Assembly (NCBI RefSeq): GCF_022347765.1 | Contig: NZ_JAKRFZ010000003.1 | Location: 310,001 to 374,000, forward strand | Reading direction: 5' to 3' | Origin: Pseudoalteromonas sp. OOF1S-7 | Lineage (GTDB): Bacteria > Pseudomonadota > Gammaproteobacteria > Enterobacterales > Alteromonadaceae | DNA length: 64,000 nucleotides | Translations under genes and position numbers: made by a program | In this document: piece by piece, positions 26,235-34,389 of the stretch | How the letters are laid out: each line of letters begins with the position of its first letter | Numbering within the stretch: position 1 is the stretch's first letter | The notes under the pieces: model-generated | What the model saw: the letters and a program-made list of their open reading frames with translations, nothing else | What the model was told of the DNA's origin: nothing | Databases searched by the model: none

Positions 26235-27186
26235 TTATGTTGTTGCTCTAACTGGCGGAGTTGGAGGCGCTAAACTGGCCTATGGATTAACACAAGTCTT
26301 TGAAAAAGAAAGAGTGAAGTTTGTTGTTAATACAGGTGATGATTTTGTTTATAACGGACTTTATATTTGTCCAGACATAGATACTTTGATGTATACCTTG
26401 TCTGGCTCTAATGATCAGGATAAAGGTTGGGGACTCCAAGATGAAACCTGGACGTTACACAATCAACTTGAAAAGTTGGGAGTAACATCTTGGTTTCAAA
26501 TTGGTGATAAAGACGCAGCTACACACATAGCCAGAACAACACAATTATCAGAAGGAAAGTGTTTGACCAGTATAACAAGGGAGTTATGTGATGCATTTGG
26601 TGTTGAAAATGAAATATACCCATTAAGTGACTTAACCATATCAACAAAAGTAGTTACTAAAGAATTTGGTGAGTTGTCCTTTCAGGATTATTTTGTAAAA
26701 AATAAATGTGAGCCTAGTGTTGAAGAAATTAGATTTGAAGGTGATGGTTTAGAGTTTCCTAATCCTCAATTTTTATCCCTACTGGAAAGTGATAATTTAA
26801 AAGGGGTGATTGTTTGTCCTTCAAATCCATACCTTAGTTTGGAGGCATTTTTTCTATGCAAGGACGTAAAGAAAATGCTATCAGAGTTAAGTGTTCCGGT
26901 GGTAGTTATCTCTCCGATAATTCAAGGTGATTCAATAAAAGGACCAACAAAAAAGATCATGTCTGAATTGGGGTTGGATACTTCAGTTTTATCCATTGCT
27001 GAACATTATAAGGAGATGGCTACATGTATTTTTATCGATAATAAAGATTTAAATTTAAAGTCAGAAATTGAAAAGTTTGGTATAGATGTTTCTGTAAGTA
27101 ATATTTATATGGATGATGCTGCCAAAAAAGTTGCTTTGGCAAATGAAGTTAAAAACTACATATTTAACTATAATAAATCGGAGTAA
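26227..27186 (+). CDS. cofD: CofD, 2-phospho-L-lactate (or analogue) transferase
   Basis: 319 residues from GTG 26227, which overlaps the cofE stop by 8 bases and has AGAGG 11 bases upstream, so translation is probably coupled. VVALTGGVGGAKLAYGL at the N-terminus, NTGDDF, then CPDIDTLMYTLSG and later VCPSNPYLS are typical of CofD/FbiA. The enzyme transfers the phospho-acid from its GDP-linked donor to FO, forming F420-0 or an analogue. Very AT-rich (20 of 60 G/C in 26761-26820), like cofC. Confidence 0.92.
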   Translation: MSDYVVALTGGVGGAKLAYGLTQVFEKERVKFVVNTGDDFVYNGLYICPDIDTLMYTLSGSNDQDKGWGLQDETWTLHNQLEKLGVTSWFQIGDKDAATHIARTTQLSEGKCLTSITRELCDAFGVENEIYPLSDLTISTKVVTKEFGELSFQDYFVKNKCEPSVEEIRFEGDGLEFPNPQFLSLLESDNLKGVIVCPSNPYLSLEAFFLCKDVKKMLSELSVPVVVISPIIQGDSIKGPTKKIMSELGLDTSVLSIAEHYKEMATCIFIDNKDLNLKSEIEKFGIDVSVSNIYMDDAAKKVALANEVKNYIFNYNKSE

Positions 27187-27190
27187 TGTT

Positions 27191-28384
27191 GTGGATAATG
27201 CAAAAATAATAAGTGAAAGAAAAATTGGTGACAGGTTCAAGGATTTTGTTTCAAAGCACCCACTGTGGGAGAATCCTTTAATTGTTGCTAGCCAGAAGGG
27301 GTTATTATCTGTTGAAGATTATGGTTATGTCATATCTCAGCACTTTTATTATTCCAGGAACTTCTCTCGCCTTTTGTCTGCGCTGATGGTTTCTTGTGAG
27401 AGTGACCTGTATCGTGCCGAAATTTCTCATAACTTGTGGGAGGAAGCCGGCGAAGAAGATATGGAGAACCGTCACTCTAATCTAATTCGTAAAATGCTGA
27501 AAAATGTATTTTTGGTCAATGAACCAGACGAGGTAGATTTTAAGGACTATACAGTAAACTATCTGAATGATTGTTTGGATTTCCTTAAAAATGGCAAATG
27601 TATATCGGCAGCGGCATTTCTTGGTTGGGGAACTGAAGGGATCGTACCAGATATCTACAGTGCTTGGTATAATGGCCTATTAGAGTTAGGTGTTCCAGAC
27701 GAAGAACTATTGTATTTAAGCCTGCATATTGAATGTGATGATGGACACGCGGAAATCATAGAAAATATCGCTCTGGATCAGCTAAACGATGAAGAGAATG
27801 ATAGCCAAGAATGCATGCGATTGATCGAAGAGGCAATTAACAAAGCCTTATCTTTGAGAGATAAATATTTTGCTTCATTGTACGAAGATTTACAACATCG
27901 TAAGCTTGAGCCATTGTTCCAGAATATAAAAGGGGCTTTGCCGTATGCCAGATTGGACAATGTAGAACGTTTCACTACAGAGCTAAGTTCTGAAAACGGT
28001 ATTAATCTTTACAGCAGAAGTTCAGACTCGCAAGTAAACTTTAATGTTACCAGATTTGATGTCGGGTGCGAAGTGATGGACCCAAGGTTATTAGAGATCC
28101 CTGTTGGCGCAAAAAATGAAAATCACAGACATGCACATGAATCTGTGTTTTACATTTTATCTGGAAAAGGCCGAGTACATATCGGGGATAAACACGTCGA
28201 TGTATCTGCAGGGCAGTTGGTGTACGTTCCGCGCTGGGTGAATCACCATAGTGAGAATACCGGTGAGGTAACACTCCAGGTGTTCGCTATCACGGATTAT
28301 GGCCTGACAGGTAAATTTTCAGGTAACAGCGAATCCAGCTATCGGGCGAACCCTGAAGGTTTAGGGGCAGAAATTGCCAAATAA
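27191..28384 (+). CDS. Haem-oxygenase-like diiron oxidase (CADD/PqqC-like) fused to a cupin
   Basis: 397 residues from GTG 27191 with GGAG 7 bases upstream; the frame is open from 27113 but that overlaps cofD. Residues about 10-235 form a PqqC/CADD-like helical domain. The six ligands expected for the HDO dimetal site are present: E88 and H95 (E-x6-H), E149 (GWGTEG), H179, D183 and H186 (H-x3-D-x2-H). Residues about 280-380 are a cupin with the NHRHAHE and GQLVYVPRWVNHH motifs, probably binding another metal. HDO enzymes oxidise amines or amino acids, cleave C-C bonds or make alkenes. It is the last gene of the cluster and its reaction is unknown. Confidence 0.8.
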   Translation: MDNAKIISERKIGDRFKDFVSKHPLWENPLIVASQKGLLSVEDYGYVISQHFYYSRNFSRLLSALMVSCESDLYRAEISHNLWEEAGEEDMENRHSNLIRKMLKNVFLVNEPDEVDFKDYTVNYLNDCLDFLKNGKCISAAAFLGWGTEGIVPDIYSAWYNGLLELGVPDEELLYLSLHIECDDGHAEIIENIALDQLNDEENDSQECMRLIEEAINKALSLRDKYFASLYEDLQHRKLEPLFQNIKGALPYARLDNVERFTTELSSENGINLYSRSSDSQVNFNVTRFDVGCEVMDPRLLEIPVGAKNENHRHAHESVFYILSGKGRVHIGDKHVDVSAGQLVYVPRWVNHHSENTGEVTLQVFAITDYGLTGKFSGNSESSYRANPEGLGAEIAK

Positions 28385-28404
28385 GTGCTAAATTGTGATG
28401 TTGC

Positions 28405-28449
28405 AGATCTTAACCGGTGCACTTAGGTGGGCCAGTTAAGATCTTTTTT
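28405..28449 (+). terminator. Strong intrinsic terminator closing the F420 cluster
   Basis: AGATCTTAAC (28405-28414) pairs with GTTAAGATCT (28435-28444), and six T residues follow. It lies 21 bases after the diiron-cupin stop and marks the right boundary of the cluster. Confidence 0.9.
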
Positions 28450-28621
28450 ATTGCCGTAACCATACGACAAGGCGGTGCATTGCAGGCCCTGTGCTGCTTG
28501 TGTCTGGCGAGTTATTGCGAATAAATATGGCTCACTGAAGCGCTATGCCTTAAATAATTGCCTTTAAGTTTTTCCCCTCCGACTGATATATTCAATGACA
28601 TAACAAGCTGCTATTACTAAT

Positions 28622-29332
28622 CTACTTCGCAGGAGTACAAGTGTCAGGTAAATGTTGTAGTTTGTATGTGTTAATAAACTGACGCTGTCCAAACTTGGTA
28701 AACTGAATAGCCCTTGAGTTGGGTACTCTTATCAGCCAGCCCTTATCGAGTGCATCGGTTAACACCCAGTGTCCCAGACTACCGGCCAGGTGGTTTCGTC
28801 TTTCGCTCCAGTCCAGGCAAGATCTACAAAGCGGCCGTTTGTTGCGCGCAAGTGTATTAAAACATACGCCCAACCCGGAGAAAAAATGATAACCGGCATC
28901 AGTCAAACGAGTTTGTGCTTGCTGATCCTGAAGATATTGCGCCGCGACCAGAGCGTCATACAGTTTTACCCCCAGCTCACCGGCGATGTGATCATAGCAG
29001 ATCCTGGCTCGTCTGAGATAAGGGTCCCGGGGACCCAGCGTCGACTTCAATGCCGGAATTGTATTACTCAGAGACAATAGCTGTTCTATTAACTCGGCAA
29101 TAGCGTGATTTTTTAACTGAAAATATTTATGTCTGCCCTGCTTGCGGACGGTGATTAGTTCTCCGTCGACGAGTTTGGCCAGGTGACTGCTGGCAGTCTG
29201 GGCTGTGATTTCGGCTTCTAAAGCCAGCTCCGTTGCTGTCAGAGCTTTACCCGACATGAGAGCGGTGAGCATACGGGCTCTGGCGGGCTCGCCAATTAAG
29301 CTGGCAATCAGGGTGATGTCGGGTTCGTGCAT
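28622..29332 (-). CDS. ArsR-type winged-helix transcriptional regulator with long C-terminal domain
   Basis: 236 residues. The N-terminal 85 residues are a winged helix: ARARMLTALMSGKALTATEL, then QTASSHLAKLVDGELI (recognition helix) and RKQGRHKYFQL (wing). The C-terminal 150 residues contain RPLCRSCLDWSERRNHLAGSLG, whose two cysteines might sense metal or redox state. It is divergent from the NIPSNAP/ABM gene pair with 81 bases between, so it most likely controls that pair. It is beyond the cluster terminator and not obviously its regulator. Confidence 0.8.
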   Translation of the reverse strand: MHEPDITLIASLIGEPARARMLTALMSGKALTATELALEAEITAQTASSHLAKLVDGELITVRKQGRHKYFQLKNHAIAELIEQLLSLSNTIPALKSTLGPRDPYLRRARICYDHIAGELGVKLYDALVAAQYLQDQQAQTRLTDAGYHFFSGLGVCFNTLARNKRPLCRSCLDWSERRNHLAGSLGHWVLTDALDKGWLIRVPNSRAIQFTKFGQRQFINTYKLQHLPDTCTPAK

Positions 29333-29413
29333 AGGAATAGTTCGATGTGGGCCGAAGCATAAGCATTAGGTGATCGGTATAGTGCCTAAAAACGCTAAAG
29401 GAGACAATGCACT

Positions 29414-29746
29414 ATGATCACTTGTTTTATCGAATATCAGTTAGACCCGAGCAAACTGGCGCTGTTTGAGCAATATGCCCGAAACTGGGGGGAGATCATC
29501 CCACGATGCGGGGGAGAGCTGATTGGTTACTTTTTGCCACACGAAGGCACCAATTTTGTGGCTTATGGCTTGATCAATTTTGCCAGCCTGGCCGAATACG
29601 AGGTGTATCGGGTTCGGCTCAAGGCAGATCAGCAAGGCCGGGATAATTTTAACTTTGCGCTTAAAGAGCGCTTTATTTTGCAGGAAAAACGCAGCTTTCT
29701 ATCCTGTGCTCCGCAGACGTTTTTGCAGGGAGTGAATGTACAGTGA
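29414..29746 (+). CDS. NIPSNAP-family protein
   Basis: 110 residues of ferredoxin-like fold: [41 protein letters not shown] and the C-terminal [12 protein letters not shown] fit the NIPSNAP family. AAAGGAG lies upstream of the ATG. The function of bacterial NIPSNAPs is unclear; they often occur beside monooxygenase-like dimeric alpha/beta barrels, as here. The stop overlaps the start of the next gene, indicating co-translation. Confidence 0.8.
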   Translation: MITCFIEYQLDPSKLALFEQYARNWGEIIPRCGGELIGYFLPHEGTNFVAYGLINFASLAEYEVYRVRLKADQQGRDNFNFALKERFILQEKRSFLSCAPQTFLQGVNVQ

Positions 29747-30063
29747 TAGCCGTTATTTTTGAAGTGACCCCGCACAGAGAAAAACGACAGGTTTATCTGG
29801 ATGTTGCGGCGGATCTTAAATCCAGGCTACAAGACATAGACGGGTTTATATCCATAGAAAGGTATCAAAGCCTGAGCGACTCCGGCCGGTTACTGTCACT
29901 CTCGTTTTGGCGGGATGAGACGGCGGTGCAGCAATGGCGAACGCAGGTAGAGCATCGAGCAGCCCAGCAACAGGGGCGGGAGCACATCTTTGAGCATTAT
30001 CGCATTCGCGTGGCTACGGTGTCGCGCGATTATGGCAGCCATGACCGGGCGCAGGTGCCTTAG
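29743..30063 (+). CDS. Antibiotic biosynthesis monooxygenase (ABM)-domain protein
   Basis: 106 residues from a GTG start that overlaps the NIPSNAP stop by 4 bases. [47 protein letters not shown] and [17 protein letters not shown] are the ABM pattern. ABM proteins oxidise quinone-like or haem substrates without cofactors, or act as dimeric accessory proteins. With the NIPSNAP gene and the divergent ArsR regulator it forms a common three-gene unit. It ends tail-to-tail with the histidine kinase gene, the stop codons overlapping by 4 bases. Confidence 0.8.
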   Translation: MIAVIFEVTPHREKRQVYLDVAADLKSRLQDIDGFISIERYQSLSDSGRLLSLSFWRDETAVQQWRTQVEHRAAQQQGREHIFEHYRIRVATVSRDYGSHDRAQVP

Positions 30064-32321
30064 CTAACCATCTTAGGCAATTCAATCACCATTTTCAACC
30101 CGCCCAGCTCACTGTGCTGGGCACAAATGGTGCCCTGATGTGCTTCAATCAGGCTTTTACAAATAGCCAGACCTAAACCTGAGCCACCAGTGCGACGGCT
30201 GCGAGATTTTTCGACCCGGAATAGCCGTTCAAATATGTCGCTCAGGTGCTCATCTGCAACGCCCGGTGCGGTATCTTCCAGGGTAATGTGGATGTGCTGG
30301 CGTTGCTGCCAAACCGTTAGCCGCTGTTTACCTGGCTTATCTGTGTATAAGGTGCTGTTGGCGATCAAGTTGGTGAGCACCTGCTTGATGCGATCGACAT
30401 CCCAGCTGATTGTGACTTCGCCGCTGAGCTGAATATGCGCTTCCCAGTCAAAGCCTTTGCCGTGCGTAAACTGAGCAAACTCCTGCTCCCACAGTGCCAT
30501 CACTTCGGTCAGGTTACATTGCACCAGATTCAGGTGCAAACTTTGTGAGTCGGCCATTGCCAGCTGGTGAATATCTGAAATAAGACGGTTGATATCCGAC
30601 AGCTTACGGTTGATGGTGTTGTAGGAGGCGTCTACATCCTGAGCGATGTTGAATTGTAATGCCTCAACCTGTAACTGTAAGGCAGTCAGTGGTGTGCGGA
30701 TCTCATGGGACACATCCGCCAGCATCGCATTCTTTTTATCCACCACTTCTTGTAATAGGGTTGCCCGCTCCGCCGCCAGTTTGCGCTTTTTAACCTGCCG
30801 ATAGGCAAGTGCCGAAATCAGAATAAACAAGGCAGCAGACGCCAACCACCAGGCGCGCAGCTGCCACTCTCTCTGGCTGAGTTCAGCCTGATGAAGCGCT
30901 CTGTCCAGGTTCAGGCTTTCAATTTCTTGCTGCTTGCGCATAAACTCAACTTTGCTTTGCAGGGCTGCAAGAGTGAGATTATGCTGGTTCTGCCCCAGGG
31001 CATCGCTCAATGTGTGGTAAGCCTGAGTTTCGGCCAGTGCCTGCTGGTGTAACTCGAGCGCCTCAAAAGAGATTGCGCGCAACTCATGGAGTTCAAGTCG
31101 ATGTTTTTTGTCCTGCATTGAAGTGGCGGCAGCCAGTGCTGTGTCGCTCAGTTCGATGGCATCTTCATGGCGTTGTTGTGCCTGCGCCAACTTGATAGTG
31201 CTGATCTGCAACAGGACCACAATTGACTCAAACTGGTGCTGGCTGGCCAGTGCCAGCCCCTGCGCCAGATGTGTTTGTGCTTCACTGAGGTTATTTTGCT
31301 TCAGTGCAATTAAGCCTTGCAGATTAAGTACTCTGGCCTGGCCGGTTTTTGAGTCGACCTCCAGATACAGCGCGTATGCTTTGCGTGCATACTGCAATGC
31401 AGTCTCATATTCCTGACGTTCCAGTTGGATATAGCCTATCTTCATGGCACTGTTGCCAATGTGTAATTTATTACCGCCCTGTTCATCAAGTGTATGAGCC
31501 TGTTGAAAATGTGGCAGAGCTTGCTCGAAGTTACCCATTTTCCGATACACTTCACCCGTCTCGTATAAGGCATCGGCAATACTCGCTCTATCATCCAGTT
31601 TAGTGGCCAGCTCAAAGACCTGAGTCAAAGTCGCCAGAGCGGTGGTGTAATCACCTAAAATAGCCTGGATAATCCCCAGGTTTTGCAATGCGCTGAGGTA
31701 GAGTAAGTCTTCACCGAGATCCCGTAACACATTGGTTGAGCGCTGAGCGATTTGCAGTGCCTCGATATATTTATCCTGACGCCGAAGAACCGAAGATATT
31801 CGCTCATATGACCTGGCCATTAACTCGTTATGACCAATTGCCAGAGCATCCTCAAGTGCATTTCGGTAGTGCTGCTCAGCCTGGGGAAAATGGTTTTGCT
31901 GGTCTTCTATGTAACCTAGCAAAAGCTTCGAAAACACCGGGTAGTATGTATCTCCGAGCCGCGACGAGCGGGTGGAGAGCTGACTTGCTGTGGCCTTTGC
32001 CGCCTCATAATCCCCTTGCCGTATATACAAAAAAAACAAGGATTCAAGGGCCTGAAGGTGGATATCGGGCGCTTCGGGCACGGGCATGTCGAGCAGTGAC
32101 AAATAGGCGTCTATGGCAGCTTGTGTACTGAGCGTTTGAGCATGGGCGAATTGCTGGCGTGCGACCAGCACCGCGTCTGAGGGCGGGGTTGCTGAGCTGT
32201 TTTGAGCCTGCACTGGCGGCATGCCGGACAGTGTCAACAGCAGCATTAACGTGCCTGCACGCAGCCATGCCAGCGGACAAAAAAAGCCAAATTTACGACG
32301 GGTATGACAACTATCCAGCAT
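30060..32321 (-). CDS. TPR-containing membrane sensor histidine kinase
   Basis: 753 residues from ATG 32321, supported by GAGGATA upstream. A signal peptide is followed by a periplasmic tetratricopeptide domain of roughly 400 residues (repeats such as ALATLTQVFELATKLDDRAS), one membrane helix (WWLASAALFILISALAY) and a cytoplasmic kinase. The phospho-acceptor is H539 in ADVSHEIRTP; the ATPase has the N box NLIANS and the G box RRTGGSGLGLAI. No response regulator is adjacent. Two genes on the same strand, a DsbC-like isomerase and a membrane winged-helix regulator, lie upstream and may share its transcript. Confidence 0.85.
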   Translation of the reverse strand: MLDSCHTRRKFGFFCPLAWLRAGTLMLLLTLSGMPPVQAQNSSATPPSDAVLVARQQFAHAQTLSTQAAIDAYLSLLDMPVPEAPDIHLQALESLFFLYIRQGDYEAAKATASQLSTRSSRLGDTYYPVFSKLLLGYIEDQQNHFPQAEQHYRNALEDALAIGHNELMARSYERISSVLRRQDKYIEALQIAQRSTNVLRDLGEDLLYLSALQNLGIIQAILGDYTTALATLTQVFELATKLDDRASIADALYETGEVYRKMGNFEQALPHFQQAHTLDEQGGNKLHIGNSAMKIGYIQLERQEYETALQYARKAYALYLEVDSKTGQARVLNLQGLIALKQNNLSEAQTHLAQGLALASQHQFESIVVLLQISTIKLAQAQQRHEDAIELSDTALAAATSMQDKKHRLELHELRAISFEALELHQQALAETQAYHTLSDALGQNQHNLTLAALQSKVEFMRKQQEIESLNLDRALHQAELSQREWQLRAWWLASAALFILISALAYRQVKKRKLAAERATLLQEVVDKKNAMLADVSHEIRTPLTALQLQVEALQFNIAQDVDASYNTINRKLSDINRLISDIHQLAMADSQSLHLNLVQCNLTEVMALWEQEFAQFTHGKGFDWEAHIQLSGEVTISWDVDRIKQVLTNLIANSTLYTDKPGKQRLTVWQQRQHIHITLEDTAPGVADEHLSDIFERLFRVEKSRSRRTGGSGLGLAICKSLIEAHQGTICAQHSELGGLKMVIELPKMVS

Positions 32322-32400
32322 GGTATCCTCAGAGCAACACGCGATGGTGCAAACCAATTATGCTGTCATACTAACCCGATTTATCCTGCGCTCTCAATAG

Positions 32401-33156
32401 TTAAAGCTTTTCCAGTCGCGCAACCAGCTCCCTGGCCGGTACGTAGCCTGGTAAGGCTTCTCCATTTGGCAGCAAAATGGTTGGCGTGGACTGAAAGCCA
32501 AATTGCCTGGCCAGTGCGACCTGGGTATCCAGTGAGTGTTTACACTGGGCATTTTGCAGCGGTGCAGGCGTGCTGCGCATGGCGGCATCCATGGCCTGAT
32601 TAGGCCGCTCGGCGCACAGTGTTGCCGCCGTTTTTTCATAAGCCGGGCTGCCGGCACGACCTCTGGGGAGCATCACATAATGAACGGTGACGCCGAGCTG
32701 ATTGAGCGCGGGTAATTCTTTGTGAAACTTACGACAATAAGGGCAGTCGATGTCGGTAAACACGGTAATGCTATATTGCTCGTTGTTTGCCGGGTAAGTA
32801 AGTAGTTGCTCATAGGGAATGTTGGCCATGCTCTGCTGGTTGGCGATTTGCTGTATTTTGGCAATATGATCCACCCGGCTGCGCACATCGATAACACGGC
32901 CGCTGAACAGGTAATTGCCATCTTTTGACAGCAGTAAGTGTTCATTGCCCAGATTGAGGCGATAAAAGTCATCCGAGTAGGGGTGCAGTTCAAAGTCAAT
33001 GTCTGTGCCCGTCAGCGCCCGCAATTTTGTTTTTGCTTGTTCTATTGGGCTGGCTGGTGTTGCAGAGGCTCGGTGCTCGGGGTCAGCTGCCAGGGGAGAG
33101 GCACTTAGCAGGGCGGTACCAAGCAGCAAAGTCGAAAATGTACAGGACAAAGTCAT
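32401..33156 (-). CDS. dsbC: DsbC/DsbG-like thiol:disulfide interchange protein
   Basis: 251 residues. Signal peptide (TLLLGTALLSASPLAA), N-terminal dimerisation domain to about residue 100, then a thioredoxin domain with FTDIDCPYCRKFH (C137 and C140) and the cis-proline in STPTILLPNG. It is expected to be a periplasmic disulfide isomerase. It lies between a histidine kinase and a membrane-bound regulator on the same strand. The main dsbC of the cell may be elsewhere, so the symbol is only family-level. Confidence 0.85.
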   Translation of the reverse strand: MTLSCTFSTLLLGTALLSASPLAADPEHRASATPASPIEQAKTKLRALTGTDIDFELHPYSDDFYRLNLGNEHLLLSKDGNYLFSGRVIDVRSRVDHIAKIQQIANQQSMANIPYEQLLTYPANNEQYSITVFTDIDCPYCRKFHKELPALNQLGVTVHYVMLPRGRAGSPAYEKTAATLCAERPNQAMDAAMRSTPAPLQNAQCKHSLDTQVALARQFGFQSTPTILLPNGEALPGYVPARELVARLEKL

Positions 33157-33273
33157 GGTGATTATTCCGGTTGTGATTAAGTGACACCGGTTATAACGCG
33201 TGCTGCTAAATAGGGCTTATAAATTCGTCTTAAGCTATCTATAATCTTCTATCAAAGAAATAAAATCAGAGGG

Positions 33274-34248
33274 TTAAGCTAGCTTCTCTCGAGCGGCCTG
33301 AACCTCGTGACTTGCAGGGCATAGGTGCATCGAAGTCGGCCCCGGCTGGGTCAGCTGCTTGCACAGCGTGGCCTGCTGTGAGTGTGTATCGGGTGTTGTG
33401 AGCAGCTGCACTCTGGTATTTTGCAATGTGGGGGAGTGCAAGGGTGCCGGCTGCGCTAAGATCAAATCGGCTATGCGCTGTTGCATGACCACAGCGCTGC
33501 AAATCGCCTGCTCATCGATTGCTTGTTGTCCCTGAATGGCAAAGTCCAGCGCTTCGGAAAAGCGGGCCTGGCTGGCATAAAGGCGGCTCAGCACGTCAGC
33601 TGCCTGCGAAAAGTAATAACTGTTAACGGGGCTTTGTTGCACAACCTGGCTGGCATAATGCTGTGCCTGTGTTGTTTCATCTAATTGCAGCAAGGTTTCG
33701 GCCATCAGCAGTTGTGCTTCAACGGAATCCGGATTTTCTTGCAGGCTGAACGTTAGCCATTGTTGTGCATGGCCATAATCCTGCTGCTCAAAGGCCACAA
33801 TGGCCTTGTGATAGGCCGACAATGCCGGCAGCATGGCCGATGTGGCAGCAGGCGGGTTCAGCTTACCCAGATAAGCGGTGGTAACAGCGCCCAGTATAAG
33901 CGTGACCGAAGCCGCCATGGCAATGAGAGGGCGTGAAGAGGACGATGAAATCACGGTCGTTTTGACTTGCCAGCAGTAACCCTGATTCGGGAAGGTGCGG
34001 ATCATATCCTGCTCGGGGGCGAGTTTTCTGAGTTCGCTGATCAGCTGAAATAAACGATGGTCCTGAACCTGTGTATGGCCCCAGACGGCTTCGATGATCT
34101 CCTGTTTGGTCACCACAGTGTTGGCATTTTGTAGCAGGTAACACAGCACTTTGGCGGCTTTCGGGCGCAGTTCCTGTAGCTGTTTGCCTTGTTTTAACGT
34201 GTGTGTCTGGCAATCAAAACGATAAGATAAAAAGCGGTACTCGGCCAT
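33274..34248 (-). CDS. CadC/ToxR-like membrane-anchored winged-helix regulator
   Basis: 324 residues from ATG 34248 (MAEYRFLSYRF), which has GAAGGA just upstream; the frame is open five codons further. The N-terminal OmpR/PhoB-type DNA-binding domain contains ELRPKAAKVLCYLLQN and HRLFQLISELRK. A single membrane helix (PLIAMAASVTLILGAVTTAYL) follows, then a periplasmic part with a TPR-like helical repeat. Such proteins sense envelope signals and act directly on DNA. The DsbC-like gene after it could act on its periplasmic cysteines. Confidence 0.82.
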   Translation of the reverse strand: MAEYRFLSYRFDCQTHTLKQGKQLQELRPKAAKVLCYLLQNANTVVTKQEIIEAVWGHTQVQDHRLFQLISELRKLAPEQDMIRTFPNQGYCWQVKTTVISSSSSRPLIAMAASVTLILGAVTTAYLGKLNPPAATSAMLPALSAYHKAIVAFEQQDYGHAQQWLTFSLQENPDSVEAQLLMAETLLQLDETTQAQHYASQVVQQSPVNSYYFSQAADVLSRLYASQARFSEALDFAIQGQQAIDEQAICSAVVMQQRIADLILAQPAPLHSPTLQNTRVQLLTTPDTHSQQATLCKQLTQPGPTSMHLCPASHEVQAAREKLA

Positions 34249-34389
34249 GTCAGTCCTTCGCATAAATCCACGATACTGGACCTAACTCTATCACACAGGG
34301 TAAAAAATACGAGCGCAGAGGCAGGATTTGTTTTGCACGGTAATTGCGGTATAACTGAACCACCTTAACTGCCAGACAGAGCGCCTTAT

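Noticed and set aside
9584..28384. NRPS or PKS cluster
   Set aside because: The ligases have no condensation, ketosynthase or carrier domains, and none are encoded between 9.5 and 28.4 kb.
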